Source of the DNA: an uncultured Bacteroidales bacterium | GTDB taxonomy: Bacteria; Bacteroidota; Bacteroidia; Bacteroidales; UBA11471 | DNA: 64,000 nucleotides | Assembly (NCBI GenBank): GCA_947625885.1 | Contig: CANQQA010000001.1 | Span: forward strand, 124,001 to 188,000 | Direction of reading: 5' to 3' | Shown: positions 8,947-17,188 of the stretch, piece after piece | How the letters are laid out: the number at the start of each line of letters is the position of its first letter | How positions within the stretch are numbered: the stretch's first letter is position 1 | Made by a program: the position numbers and the translations under genes | Notes under the pieces: model-generated | The model's input: the letters and a program-made list of their open reading frames with translations, nothing else | The model's database searches: none | What the model was told of the DNA's origin: nothing

Positions 8947-11900
8947 TCAATATTCTTCCCAAGACTTGATTTCGAGCGTGTCGAGGTCGATTTGGCAGAA
9001 AGCGTTGATAAACGCCGATGCCAGACGCGAGTTGGTAATCAGCGGAATATTCAGGTCGATAGCCGCACGGCGTATTTTGTAGCCGTTGTCGAGCTCGTCC
9101 GCCGAGAGGTTTTTGGGAATGTTCACCACGAGGTCTATCTCTTTACGGTGGAGCAGGTCGAGCGCCTGCGGGGCGTCCGTCTCGTCGGGCCATGCCACGC
9201 GGGTCGAGGGTATGCCGTTGCTTTCGAGCATCTTGTGCGTGCCGCCGGTGGCGTAGAGCTTGTAGCCTTTGCGGTAAAGCTGTTCGGCAGCCGGCAGCAT
9301 GTCGATTTTCTGTTTGGCGGTACCGGTCGAGAGCAGTATGCCTTTCGACTTGTCGGGTATGCGTTGTCCCACCGAAATCATTGATTTCAATATGGCACAA
9401 TCGGTATCGTTGCCCAGACAGCCGACTTCGCCAGTCGATACCATATCGACGCCCAGTACGGGGTCGGCTTTTTGCAGACGGGAGAAGGAGAATTGCGATG
9501 CCTTGATGCCCACGTAGTCGATGTCGAAAAGCGTGTGGTGCGGTTTCTCCACCGGAAGCCCCAGCATGATGCGTGTAGCCAATTCGATAAAATTGATTTT
9601 CAATACCTTGCTTATGAACGGGAAACTGCGCGACGCCCGCAAATTGCATTCGATGACTTTTATCGCATTCTCTTTGGCGAGGAACTGAATGTTGAAAGGT
9701 CCTGAAATGTTCAGCTCCTTGGCAATAAGCTTCGAGATGCGTTTTACCCGCCGTATCGTTTCCATGTAGAGTTTCTGCGGCGGGAACTGTATGGTGGCAT
9801 CGCCGGAGTGTACGCCGGCAAATTCGATGTGTTCGGATATGGCGTAAGCGATGATTTCACCCTTTTCGGCAACGGCGTCCATCTCCACCTCCTTGGCGTG
9901 TTCGATGAATTGCGACACGACAACGGGGTGTTTCTTCGACACGTTCGCCGCCAGTTCGAGGAATCGCACCAGCTCGTCGTGGTTGGAGCAGACGTTCATT
10001 GCCGCGCCCGACAGCACGTAAGAGGGACGCACAAGCACGGGGAATCCCACCTCCGCGATAAACTCGTCGATGTCGTCCATCGAGGTCAGTTCGCGCCATG
10101 CCGGCTGGTCGATACCCACACGGTCGCACATGGCGGAAAATTTGTTGCGGTCTTCGGCGTTGTCGATGCTGGCAGCCGACGTTCCGAGAATGTTCACGCC
10201 TTGGTCGGCAAGTTTCAGGGCGAGGTTGTTGGGTATCTGTCCGCCGGTCGATACGATAACGCCGTGCGGATTTTCGAGGTCGAGAATATCGAGAACGCGC
10301 TCGAATGTCAATTCGTCGAAATAGAGCCGGTCGCACATATCGTAATCGGTCGATACGGTTTCGGGGTTGTAATTTATCATGACGCTGCGATACCCCTCTT
10401 TGCGAATGGTGTTGAGGGCATTGACGCCGCACCAGTCGAATTCCACCGAACTGCCTATGCGGTAAGCTCCCGAACCGAGCACCACGACCGAACGGCGGTC
10501 GCCGAGATAGTGAATATCGTGTTCGGTGCCGCAATAGGTCAGGTAGAGGTAATTGGTCTGTGCCGGATATTCGGCAGCCAGCGTGTCGATTTGTTTGACG
10601 ACGGGCACCACGTCGTGGCTCTTGCGGAACATGCGCACGCGCAGAATGTTGGCGTCCATGTCGCCGCCTTTGAGTACGGCGCGGGCTATCTGGAAATCGG
10701 AGAAGCCTTCGCGTTTGGCGCGTATGAGCAGGTCGAGCGGCAGGGCTTCGAGCTGATTGTAAGTTTCGAGTTCGTCGGCAGTGCGCACGATGTTGTGCAG
10801 CTTTTCAAGAAACCAGCGGTCAATGCGCGTCAGGTCGTGTATCTGATCGACGGTGTAACCCGCCCGCATCGCTTTGCTGATGACAAACACGCGCTTGTCG
10901 GTCGGTTCGCGCAGGGCTTTGTCGATGTCGTCGATGACAAGTTCCTTGTTCTCGACAAAGCCGTGCATACCCTGTCCTATCATGCGCAAGCCTTTCTGCA
11001 TCGCCTCTTCGAAGGTGCGACCTATCGCCATGACTTCACCCACCGACTTCATGCTGCTGCCCAACTCGCGGGAAACGCCGTGAAATTTGCCCAAGTCCCA
11101 GCGCGGGATTTTGCAAACGACGTAATCGAGCGCCGGCTCGAAAAATGCCGAAGTGGTCTGCGTAACCGAATTTTTCAACTCGAAAAGTCCGTAGCCCAAT
11201 CCCAATTTGGCTGCCACGAATGCCAACGGATAGCCGGTGGCTTTCGATGCCAGCGCCGACGAACGGCTCAGGCGGGCATTGACTTCGATGACGCGGTAGT
11301 CTTCGGATTCGGGGTCGAAAGCGTATTGCACGTTGCACTCGCCCACGATACCTATGTGGCGAATGATGCGTATCGCCAATTCGCGCAGTTTGTGGTATTC
11401 GCTGTTGGTAAGCGTCTGCGACGGGGCGATGACGATGCTCTCGCCCGTGTGAATGCCCAGCGGGTCGAAGTTTTCCATGTTGCACACGGTGATACAGTTG
11501 TCGTATCGGTCGCGCACCACTTCGTACTCGATTTCCTTCCAACCTTTCAGCGATTTTTCCACCAGCACCTGCGGCGAGAAAGAGAAGGCTTTTTCCACGA
11601 GTTTGTCGAGTTCCTCCTCGTTGTCGCAGAATCCGCTGCCGAGTCCGCCCAAAGCGTAGGCGGCGCGAATGATGACGGGATAGCCCAGCCGGAGGGCTGC
11701 CGCACGGGCATCGGCGATATTCTCCACCGCTTCGCTCTTGATGGTTTTGATATGTATCTCGTCGAGCTTTTTGACAAAAAGCTCGCGGTCTTCGGTATCC
11801 ATGATTGCCTGCACGGGAGTACCCAACACCTGCACGCCGTACTTTTCGAGTATGCCTTCGCGGTAGAGGGCGACGCCGCAGTTGAGCGCCGTCTGCCCGC

Positions 11901-12165
11901 CGAACGAGAGCAAGATGCCTTGCGGACGCTCTTTGGCGATGACTTTTTCCACGAAAAAGGGCGTAACGGGCAGGAAATAGATATGGTCGGCAACGCCTTC
12001 CGAAGTCTGCACGGTGGCGATGTTCGGGTTGATGAGAATGGTCTCTATCCCCTCCTCGCGCAAGGCTTTCAAGGCTTGCGAACCCGAGTAGTCAAATTCT
12101 CCGGCTTCGCCTATTTTCAAAGCTCCGGAGCCTAACAGCAAAACTTTCTTTATTGTCGTATCCAT
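8947..12165 (-). CDS. carB: Carbamoyl-phosphate synthase large subunit
   Basis: This 1072-residue protein is almost the same length as E. coli CarB (1073). It makes carbamoyl phosphate from bicarbonate, ATP and ammonia passed from CarA, feeding pyrimidine and arginine synthesis. Two homologous ATP-grasp halves begin with KKVLLLGSGALKIGEAGEFDYSG and, near residue 560, VVVLGSGAYRIGSSVEFDWC. The C-terminal allosteric MGS-like domain contains LYRKGYKLYATGGTHKML. It starts 12 bases after the carA stop, so carAB is one transcription unit. No defects seen. Confidence 0.98.
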   Translation of the reverse strand: MDTTIKKVLLLGSGALKIGEAGEFDYSGSQALKALREEGIETILINPNIATVQTSEGVADHIYFLPVTPFFVEKVIAKERPQGILLSFGGQTALNCGVALYREGILEKYGVQVLGTPVQAIMDTEDRELFVKKLDEIHIKTIKSEAVENIADARAAALRLGYPVIIRAAYALGGLGSGFCDNEEELDKLVEKAFSFSPQVLVEKSLKGWKEIEYEVVRDRYDNCITVCNMENFDPLGIHTGESIVIAPSQTLTNSEYHKLRELAIRIIRHIGIVGECNVQYAFDPESEDYRVIEVNARLSRSSALASKATGYPLAFVAAKLGLGYGLFELKNSVTQTTSAFFEPALDYVVCKIPRWDLGKFHGVSRELGSSMKSVGEVMAIGRTFEEAMQKGLRMIGQGMHGFVENKELVIDDIDKALREPTDKRVFVISKAMRAGYTVDQIHDLTRIDRWFLEKLHNIVRTADELETYNQLEALPLDLLIRAKREGFSDFQIARAVLKGGDMDANILRVRMFRKSHDVVPVVKQIDTLAAEYPAQTNYLYLTYCGTEHDIHYLGDRRSVVVLGSGAYRIGSSVEFDWCGVNALNTIRKEGYRSVMINYNPETVSTDYDMCDRLYFDELTFERVLDILDLENPHGVIVSTGGQIPNNLALKLADQGVNILGTSAASIDNAEDRNKFSAMCDRVGIDQPAWRELTSMDDIDEFIAEVGFPVLVRPSYVLSGAAMNVCSNHDELVRFLELAANVSKKHPVVVSQFIEHAKEVEMDAVAEKGEIIAYAISEHIEFAGVHSGDATIQFPPQKLYMETIRRVKRISKLIAKELNISGPFNIQFLAKENAIKVIECNLRASRSFPFISKVLKINFIELATRIMLGLPVEKPHHTLFDIDYVGIKASQFSFSRLQKADPVLGVDMVSTGEVGCLGNDTDCAILKSMISVGQRIPDKSKGILLSTGTAKQKIDMLPAAEQLYRKGYKLYATGGTHKMLESNGIPSTRVAWPDETDAPQALDLLHRKEIDLVVNIPKNLSADELDNGYKIRRAAIDLNIPLITNSRLASAFINAFCQIDLDTLEIKSWEEY

Positions 12166-12177
12166 AAATATGCAGGC

Positions 12178-13251
12178 TTAAATCTTGTCAATAAACGTGT
12201 CGAACAAAAATTCGGTGTCGGTGGGTCCGCTGGCGGCTTCGGGGTGGAATTGCGCCGAGAAGAAGGGCAGCGTTTTGTGGCGTATGCCCTCGTTGGTGCC
12301 GTCGTTCATGTTCAGGAAAAGCGGCTCCCAATCGTCGCCGAGCGTGTTGTTATCCACAGCAAAACCGTGATTCTGGGAGGTGATGAAACATTTGTTCGTA
12401 CCCACCATGCGCACCGGTTGGTTGTGGCTGCGATGTCCGTATTTCAGTTTGAAAATTTTTGCGCCGCCGGCTTTCGCCAAAAGCTGGTTGCCCATGCAGA
12501 TGCCGAATATGGGCTTTCCTGTCTTCATGGCGGTGCGTATGTGCGATACGGTGGTTTCGCACATATCGGGGTCGCCCGGACCGTTGGAAATGAACAGCCC
12601 GTCGTAGTCTATCGTATTGAAGTCGTAATCCCACGGCACGCGGATAAGGGTAACGTCGCGTTTCAACAGGCAGCGAATGATGTTGTGCTTCACCCCGCAA
12701 TCGACGAGCACGACGCGCTTTTTGCCGCTGCCGTAGGTGATGACTTCCTTGCAGCTCACGCGGGCGACCTGATTAATGAGGTTGGGGTCGATGAAGTCGA
12801 TTTCGTTCTCGTCATCAAAAACGATTTTGCCTTTCATGCTGCCTTTTTCGCGCAGCAGTTTGGTCAATGCGCGCGTGTCGATGCCGGTGATGCCGGCGAT
12901 TTTTTCGCGCTTCAACCAGTCGGCAAGACTCTCCACTGCATTCCAATGACTGAAATTCTCGGAATAGTCCGACACGATAATCGCTTCGGCGTGAATCTTT
13001 TCCGACTCCAAAAAGGTCGATATGCCGTCCGGCTCGAAAGTCTGACGTGGCACTCCGTAATTGCCGACCAACGGATAGGTAAGCACCATCAACTGACCGG
13101 CATACGAAGGGTCGGTCAAACTCTCCGGATAACCCGTCATGGCAGTGTTGAAAACCACCTCGCCCGCCACGGCTTTGTCGTAGCCGAACGAATATCCGCG
13201 AAAGCGGCTGCCGTCGTCGAGAATCAATACAACTTCTTTTCTTGCTTGCAT
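12178..13251 (-). CDS. carA: Carbamoyl-phosphate synthase small (glutaminase) subunit
   Basis: This 357-residue class I glutamine amidotransferase subunit hydrolyses glutamine and passes ammonia to CarB. The nucleophile elbow reads GICMGNQLL, with Asn where E. coli CarA has His (GICLGHQ); the catalytic His and Glu are present in FSAQFHPEAA. The N-terminal CarA domain includes FNTAMTGYPESLTDPSYAGQ. I chose the ATG at 13251 (MQARKEVVL); an in-frame GTG at 13260 directly abuts the upstream stop (TGAGTG) and would add three residues. It is adjacent to the PurF-type gene upstream and carB downstream. Confidence 0.96.
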   Translation of the reverse strand: MQARKEVVLILDDGSRFRGYSFGYDKAVAGEVVFNTAMTGYPESLTDPSYAGQLMVLTYPLVGNYGVPRQTFEPDGISTFLESEKIHAEAIIVSDYSENFSHWNAVESLADWLKREKIAGITGIDTRALTKLLREKGSMKGKIVFDDENEIDFIDPNLINQVARVSCKEVITYGSGKKRVVLVDCGVKHNIIRCLLKRDVTLIRVPWDYDFNTIDYDGLFISNGPGDPDMCETTVSHIRTAMKTGKPIFGICMGNQLLAKAGGAKIFKLKYGHRSHNQPVRMVGTNKCFITSQNHGFAVDNNTLGDDWEPLFLNMNDGTNEGIRHKTLPFFSAQFHPEAASGPTDTEFLFDTFIDKI

Positions 13252-13260
13252 GGTATGCAC

Positions 13261-15150
13261 TCAGTTTTTATGTAATATTTCTTTTTCTATATAATGTATG
13301 TAGGCTTCGTTCACGAGCATGGTGCCGCCGACGGTGGGATAGTCGCCCGAAAAGTACCAGTCGCCCGTGTGGTCGGGACACGCCGCCCGCAATCCCTCCT
13401 GCGTCTGATAGACGATTTGCACTTCCGCCTGCGTTCCGGCAGGCGTGAGCAGTGCGGCGATTTTCGCCGATATTTCTTCGTCGGTGAAAGGTTCGTATAT
13501 TTTTTTCACCCAGTTCACCATTTTGCTTTTGGGCAGGCTGCGCTGCGCTACGGCACGACGATAGGTGTCGATGATAAGCTCCTCCCTGCCGCTCTCTTGC
13601 AAGAGAGCAATAGCAGCTTTGAAAGCGATAAATTCGTCCATGCGTGCCATGTCGATGCCGTAATAGTCGGGATAGCGTACTTGGGGCGACGACGAAACGA
13701 TGACGATTTTTTTCGGGTGCAGGCGGTCGAGTATGCCGATGATGCTCTGGCGCAGCGTCGTACCCCGCACGATGCTGTCGTCGATGACGACCAGATTATC
13801 GACGTAGGGCACAAGACTGCCGTAGGTGATGTCGTAAACGTGTGCGGCAAGATCGTCGCGCGTGTTGCCTTCGGCAATGAACGTCCGCAGCTTGATGTCC
13901 TTGATGACCACTTTTTCGGAACGCACGCGCATGGAGAGGATATGTTCCAACGCTTCGCGCGACACGTTTCCTTCGTGCGAGAGTATGTAATCGGTTTTCA
14001 GCCGGTTCAAGTATTCTTCAAACCCTTCCTGCATTCCGAAGAAAGCGACTTCCGCCGTATTCGGAATGAAAGAAAAGACCGTATGCTCAATATCGTTATC
14101 GACGGCTTTGAGCAACGGTCTCACCAAATTCTTTCCCAACTGTTTGCGCTCTTGATAAATGTCGCGGTCGCTACCCCGTGAAAAATAGATGCGCTCGAAC
14201 GAACAGGCTTTTCTTTCACGGGGAGCATTAATCGTTTCGGTACGATACTTGCCCCGCTTGTTAATGAAAAGCGCTTCGCCCGGCTGCAACTCGCGAATGT
14301 CATCGACAGCAAGGTTGAATGCCGTCTGTATGACGGGACGCTCGGAAGCCACGACCACCACTTCGTCGTCGGCATACCAAAAAGCAGGCCGCAGCCCCCA
14401 CGGGTCGCGAATCGAGAACATTTCGCCGCTGCCGGTAACGCCGCATATCACGTAACCGCCGTCCCACGACGGAGAGGTTTTGCGCAAGACGTTCGACAGG
14501 TCGATTTGTTCTTCTATGGCTTCGGTCAGAGCTTTCCCGTCGAGACCTTCGGCTTTCAGCTCGGTATAGAGACGGTCGGCTTCGCGGTCGAGCCGGTGTC
14601 CCACCTGTTCAAGCATGATATAGGTGTCGGCATATTGGCGGGGGTGCTGTCCCTGTCCGGTGATTTCGTCAAAAATTTCATCGACGTTGGTAAGGTTGAA
14701 ATTGCCGCAAAGGCTCAGGTTTTTGGCGCGCCAGTTGTCGCGGCGCAATACGGGGTGCACGAACGAAAGTCCCGACTTGCCGGTGGTACTGTATCGCAAA
14801 TGCCCCATATAAAGCTCGCCGGCAAAAGGCAAATAACGCTGGGCATAATCGGCATCGTGCAGTTTCTCGGGCGGCAGCGACGCAAAATGCCGATGTACCG
14901 CGCCGAATATTTCGGTAATAGCGCCCGTACCCAATGCACGCTCGCGGAACATATATTCTTCGCCCGGCTGCGATTGCAGTTTAACACAGGTAAGTCCTGC
15001 TCCCTCCTGCCCGCGGTTGTGCTGTTTTTCCATCAGCAGGTAGAGCTTGTTGAGCCCGTACAGCCACGTGCCGTATTTCTGTTTGTAATACGAAAGCGGT
15101 TTGAGCAACCGTATCATCGCCACCCCGCATTCGTGTTTCAATTGTTCCAT
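13261..15150 (-). CDS. PurF-type glutamine amidotransferase / amidophosphoribosyltransferase, long form
   Basis: This 629-residue protein joins an N-terminal class II glutaminase domain to a type I phosphoribosyltransferase domain. Cys8 (MEQLKHE-CGVAMI) would be the N-terminal nucleophile after removal of a 7-residue propeptide, as in other PurF enzymes. The glutaminase region has GHLRYSTTG, and the PRPP loop VVIDDSIVRGTT sits near residue 450. It is longer than common PurF (about 470-510), with an extra C-terminal stretch of roughly 100 residues. The classic role is phosphoribosylamine synthesis from PRPP and glutamine. Because long forms can coexist with a shorter PurF in Bacteroidales, this may be a paralog, so I leave the symbol empty. 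It lies in series with glmS, carA and carB. Confidence 0.85.
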   Translation of the reverse strand: MEQLKHECGVAMIRLLKPLSYYKQKYGTWLYGLNKLYLLMEKQHNRGQEGAGLTCVKLQSQPGEEYMFRERALGTGAITEIFGAVHRHFASLPPEKLHDADYAQRYLPFAGELYMGHLRYSTTGKSGLSFVHPVLRRDNWRAKNLSLCGNFNLTNVDEIFDEITGQGQHPRQYADTYIMLEQVGHRLDREADRLYTELKAEGLDGKALTEAIEEQIDLSNVLRKTSPSWDGGYVICGVTGSGEMFSIRDPWGLRPAFWYADDEVVVVASERPVIQTAFNLAVDDIRELQPGEALFINKRGKYRTETINAPRERKACSFERIYFSRGSDRDIYQERKQLGKNLVRPLLKAVDNDIEHTVFSFIPNTAEVAFFGMQEGFEEYLNRLKTDYILSHEGNVSREALEHILSMRVRSEKVVIKDIKLRTFIAEGNTRDDLAAHVYDITYGSLVPYVDNLVVIDDSIVRGTTLRQSIIGILDRLHPKKIVIVSSSPQVRYPDYYGIDMARMDEFIAFKAAIALLQESGREELIIDTYRRAVAQRSLPKSKMVNWVKKIYEPFTDEEISAKIAALLTPAGTQAEVQIVYQTQEGLRAACPDHTGDWYFSGDYPTVGGTMLVNEAYIHYIEKEILHKN

Positions 15151-15185
15151 CGTGTAACCTATATCCTGTTGAATTTTCTTTTCCC

Positions 15186-17033
15186 CTATTCCACCGTAAC
15201 CGACTTGGCAAGGTTTCGCGGCTGATCGACGTCCTTGCCCTTGCTTACCGCCACATGGTAGGCAAGCAGCTGCAACGGTATGGTGGTAATCAGCGGTTCG
15301 AGACAGGGCAGCGTATGCGGCAGCTCGATGCAGAAGTCGGCGATTTTCTTTATTTCGACATCGCCTTCGTTCACCAAAGCAACCACCCTGCCGTGCCGCG
15401 CTTTTATTTCTTGTATATTGCTGATTATTTTTTCATATTGTGCATTGTGGGTAGCCACGACGACCACCGGCATTTCGGCATCAATAAGAGCTATGGGACC
15501 GTGTTTCATCTCTGCGGCAGGATAGCCTTCGGCGTGAATATACGAAATTTCTTTCAATTTGAGCGCGCCTTCCAACGCCACCGGAAAGTTGTATCCCCGC
15601 CCCAGATAGATGAAATTGTGAGCATAGGTAAATGTTTTTGAGAGCTGAGCAATGGCATCGTTCAATTCCACGACCTGTTTCATCTTATCGGGAATCTTGT
15701 TCAATTCGCGAATCGTCTCCGTAAATTCTTCGGACGATATGCAATTTTTCTCTTTTGCCAGCGCCAGCGCCAAAAGGGTAAGCACGGTAACCTGCCCTGT
15801 AAATGCTTTCGTTGACGCCACGCCTATCTCCGGTCCGACATGTATGTACGAACCCGTGTCGGTGTCGCGGGCTATCGAAGAACCTATCGAGTTGCAAATG
15901 CCATACACGAACGCTCCTTTCTTCTTGGCTTCCTCGACGGCTGCCAGCGTATCGGCGGTTTCGCCCGACTGGGAAATGGCGATGACGACATCTTTTTCGT
16001 CGATGACGGGATTCCGGTAGCGAAATTCCGACGCATATTCCACCTCCACCGGGAAACGGCAGAAATGCTCGATAAGATGTTTTCCGATAAGGGCGGCATG
16101 CCACGAGGTACCGCACGCCACGATGACGAAACGGCGGGCATTCAACAAACGCTCTTTATGGTCGATGACTGCCGAAAGCGAAACGGCGTTGCCTTCGACA
16201 TTGATGCGTCCGCGCATACAGTCTCTGATGCAATCGGCTTGCTCGAAAATCTCTTTCAGCATGAAATGAGGAAATCCTCCTTTTTCGAGTTGTCCGATAT
16301 TGAGGGTGGTCGTACTTATTTTCGGAGTAACCTTGGCATTGTCCCGCGTTACGATTTGCAACGGAGAGCCTTTTTTGAGAAGGGCAATTTCACCGTCGCC
16401 GAGATATACGATGCGGTTGGTGTGCTCCACGATGGGCGATGCGTCGGAAGCCAGAACGAAACTGCCGTCGTCACAAACACCTATCGCCAAGGGACTGCTC
16501 TGCCGTGCAGCGATAATCGTGTCGGGGTGGCGTTTGTCCAAAATGGCAATGGCATATGCTCCGATGACCTGATGCAAGGCAAGCTGCACGGCGCTCAACA
16601 AGTCGAGGTCGTGCGACAGCTGTATATATTCGATGAGTTGCACGAGCACTTCGGTATCGGTGCTGCTCTTGAACGTGTAACCCTCTTGTTGCAGATTTTT
16701 CTTGATAGTAGCGTAGTTTTCGATGATACCGTTGTGTATCAACGCCAAATTTCCGGATTCAGAGAAATGAGGGTGCGCATTGATTTGATTGGGCTCGCCA
16801 TGCGTAGCCCACCGCGTATGGGCGATGCCGATGCGTCCGGTTATGTCCTTTCCTTCGACGGAGTGTTCGAGATCGGCTACTTTTCCTTTGGTTTTATAAA
16901 TGTTCAATTCATTCGAATCATTTATCAAAGCAATTCCCGCACTGTCATACCCTCTGTATTCCAATCTTTTAAGTGCCTTTATAAGTATAGGATAAGCATC
17001 TTCGTTTCCTATATATCCCACTATTCCACACAT
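15186..17033 (-). CDS. glmS: Glutamine-fructose-6-phosphate aminotransferase (isomerizing)
   Basis: This 615-residue enzyme converts fructose-6-P and glutamine to glucosamine-6-P, the entry step for peptidoglycan and LPS amino sugars. Cys2 of MCGIVGYIGN is the class II amidotransferase nucleophile; LEYRGYDSAGIAL and HTRWATHG complete the glutaminase domain. Two SIS sugar-isomerase domains follow (CGTSWHAALIG, then AEMKHGPIALID), and the C terminus DQPRNLAKSVTVE is the signature end of GlmS. A strong promoter pair lies upstream, and 35 bases separate it from the PurF-type gene, so it probably heads a glmS-purF-carA-carB run. No glmS ribozyme is visible; those belong to Firmicutes. Confidence 0.97.
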   Translation of the reverse strand: MCGIVGYIGNEDAYPILIKALKRLEYRGYDSAGIALINDSNELNIYKTKGKVADLEHSVEGKDITGRIGIAHTRWATHGEPNQINAHPHFSESGNLALIHNGIIENYATIKKNLQQEGYTFKSSTDTEVLVQLIEYIQLSHDLDLLSAVQLALHQVIGAYAIAILDKRHPDTIIAARQSSPLAIGVCDDGSFVLASDASPIVEHTNRIVYLGDGEIALLKKGSPLQIVTRDNAKVTPKISTTTLNIGQLEKGGFPHFMLKEIFEQADCIRDCMRGRINVEGNAVSLSAVIDHKERLLNARRFVIVACGTSWHAALIGKHLIEHFCRFPVEVEYASEFRYRNPVIDEKDVVIAISQSGETADTLAAVEEAKKKGAFVYGICNSIGSSIARDTDTGSYIHVGPEIGVASTKAFTGQVTVLTLLALALAKEKNCISSEEFTETIRELNKIPDKMKQVVELNDAIAQLSKTFTYAHNFIYLGRGYNFPVALEGALKLKEISYIHAEGYPAAEMKHGPIALIDAEMPVVVVATHNAQYEKIISNIQEIKARHGRVVALVNEGDVEIKKIADFCIELPHTLPCLEPLITTIPLQLLAYHVAVSKGKDVDQPRNLAKSVTVE

Positions 17034-17059
17034 ATTTTTTCAGGATTTATAAATTTGTG

Positions 17060-17089
17060 CAAAGATAGCGATATTATAAGAGATTCAAA
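17060..17089 (-). promoter_or_regulatory. Promoter of glmS (-7 TATCTTTG, -33 TTTG)
   Basis: On the minus strand, TTTG (17086-17089) is followed after 18 bases by TATCTTTG (17060-17067), a good match to the Bacteroidota TTTG...TAnnTTTG promoter. It is 26 bases upstream of the glmS ATG. Confidence 0.75.
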
Positions 17090-17136
17090 AGTTATTCAAA
17101 AAATAAATGAACAAAAGAACGGTTAAAAATTTTTTA

Positions 17137-17144
17137 TACCTTTG
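17137..17144 (+). promoter_or_regulatory. -7 promoter box of glutamine synthetase III
   Basis: TACCTTTG matches TAnnTTTG and lies 44 bases before the ATG at 17189. It is divergent from the glmS promoter, about 70 bases away, so a regulator binding between them could act on both the glutamine-producing and glutamine-using sides. No clear -33 box is seen. Confidence 0.65.
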
Positions 17145-17188
17145 TCGTCCGGAAATCTGTTTTTATTTTTTACCTAAATGCCCTAATT

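Noticed and set aside
9808-12135. Long open frame antisense to carB (775 codons)
   Set aside because: It is the shadow of a strongly coding, G+C-rich gene: third-position bias keeps the opposite frame open. The protein has no recognisable domain, and carB is certain.
15151-15185. Possible glmS-type ribozyme or riboswitch near glmS
   Set aside because: The gap is only 35 bases, and the region upstream of glmS is a normal promoter with a short leader; no conserved ribozyme core seen.
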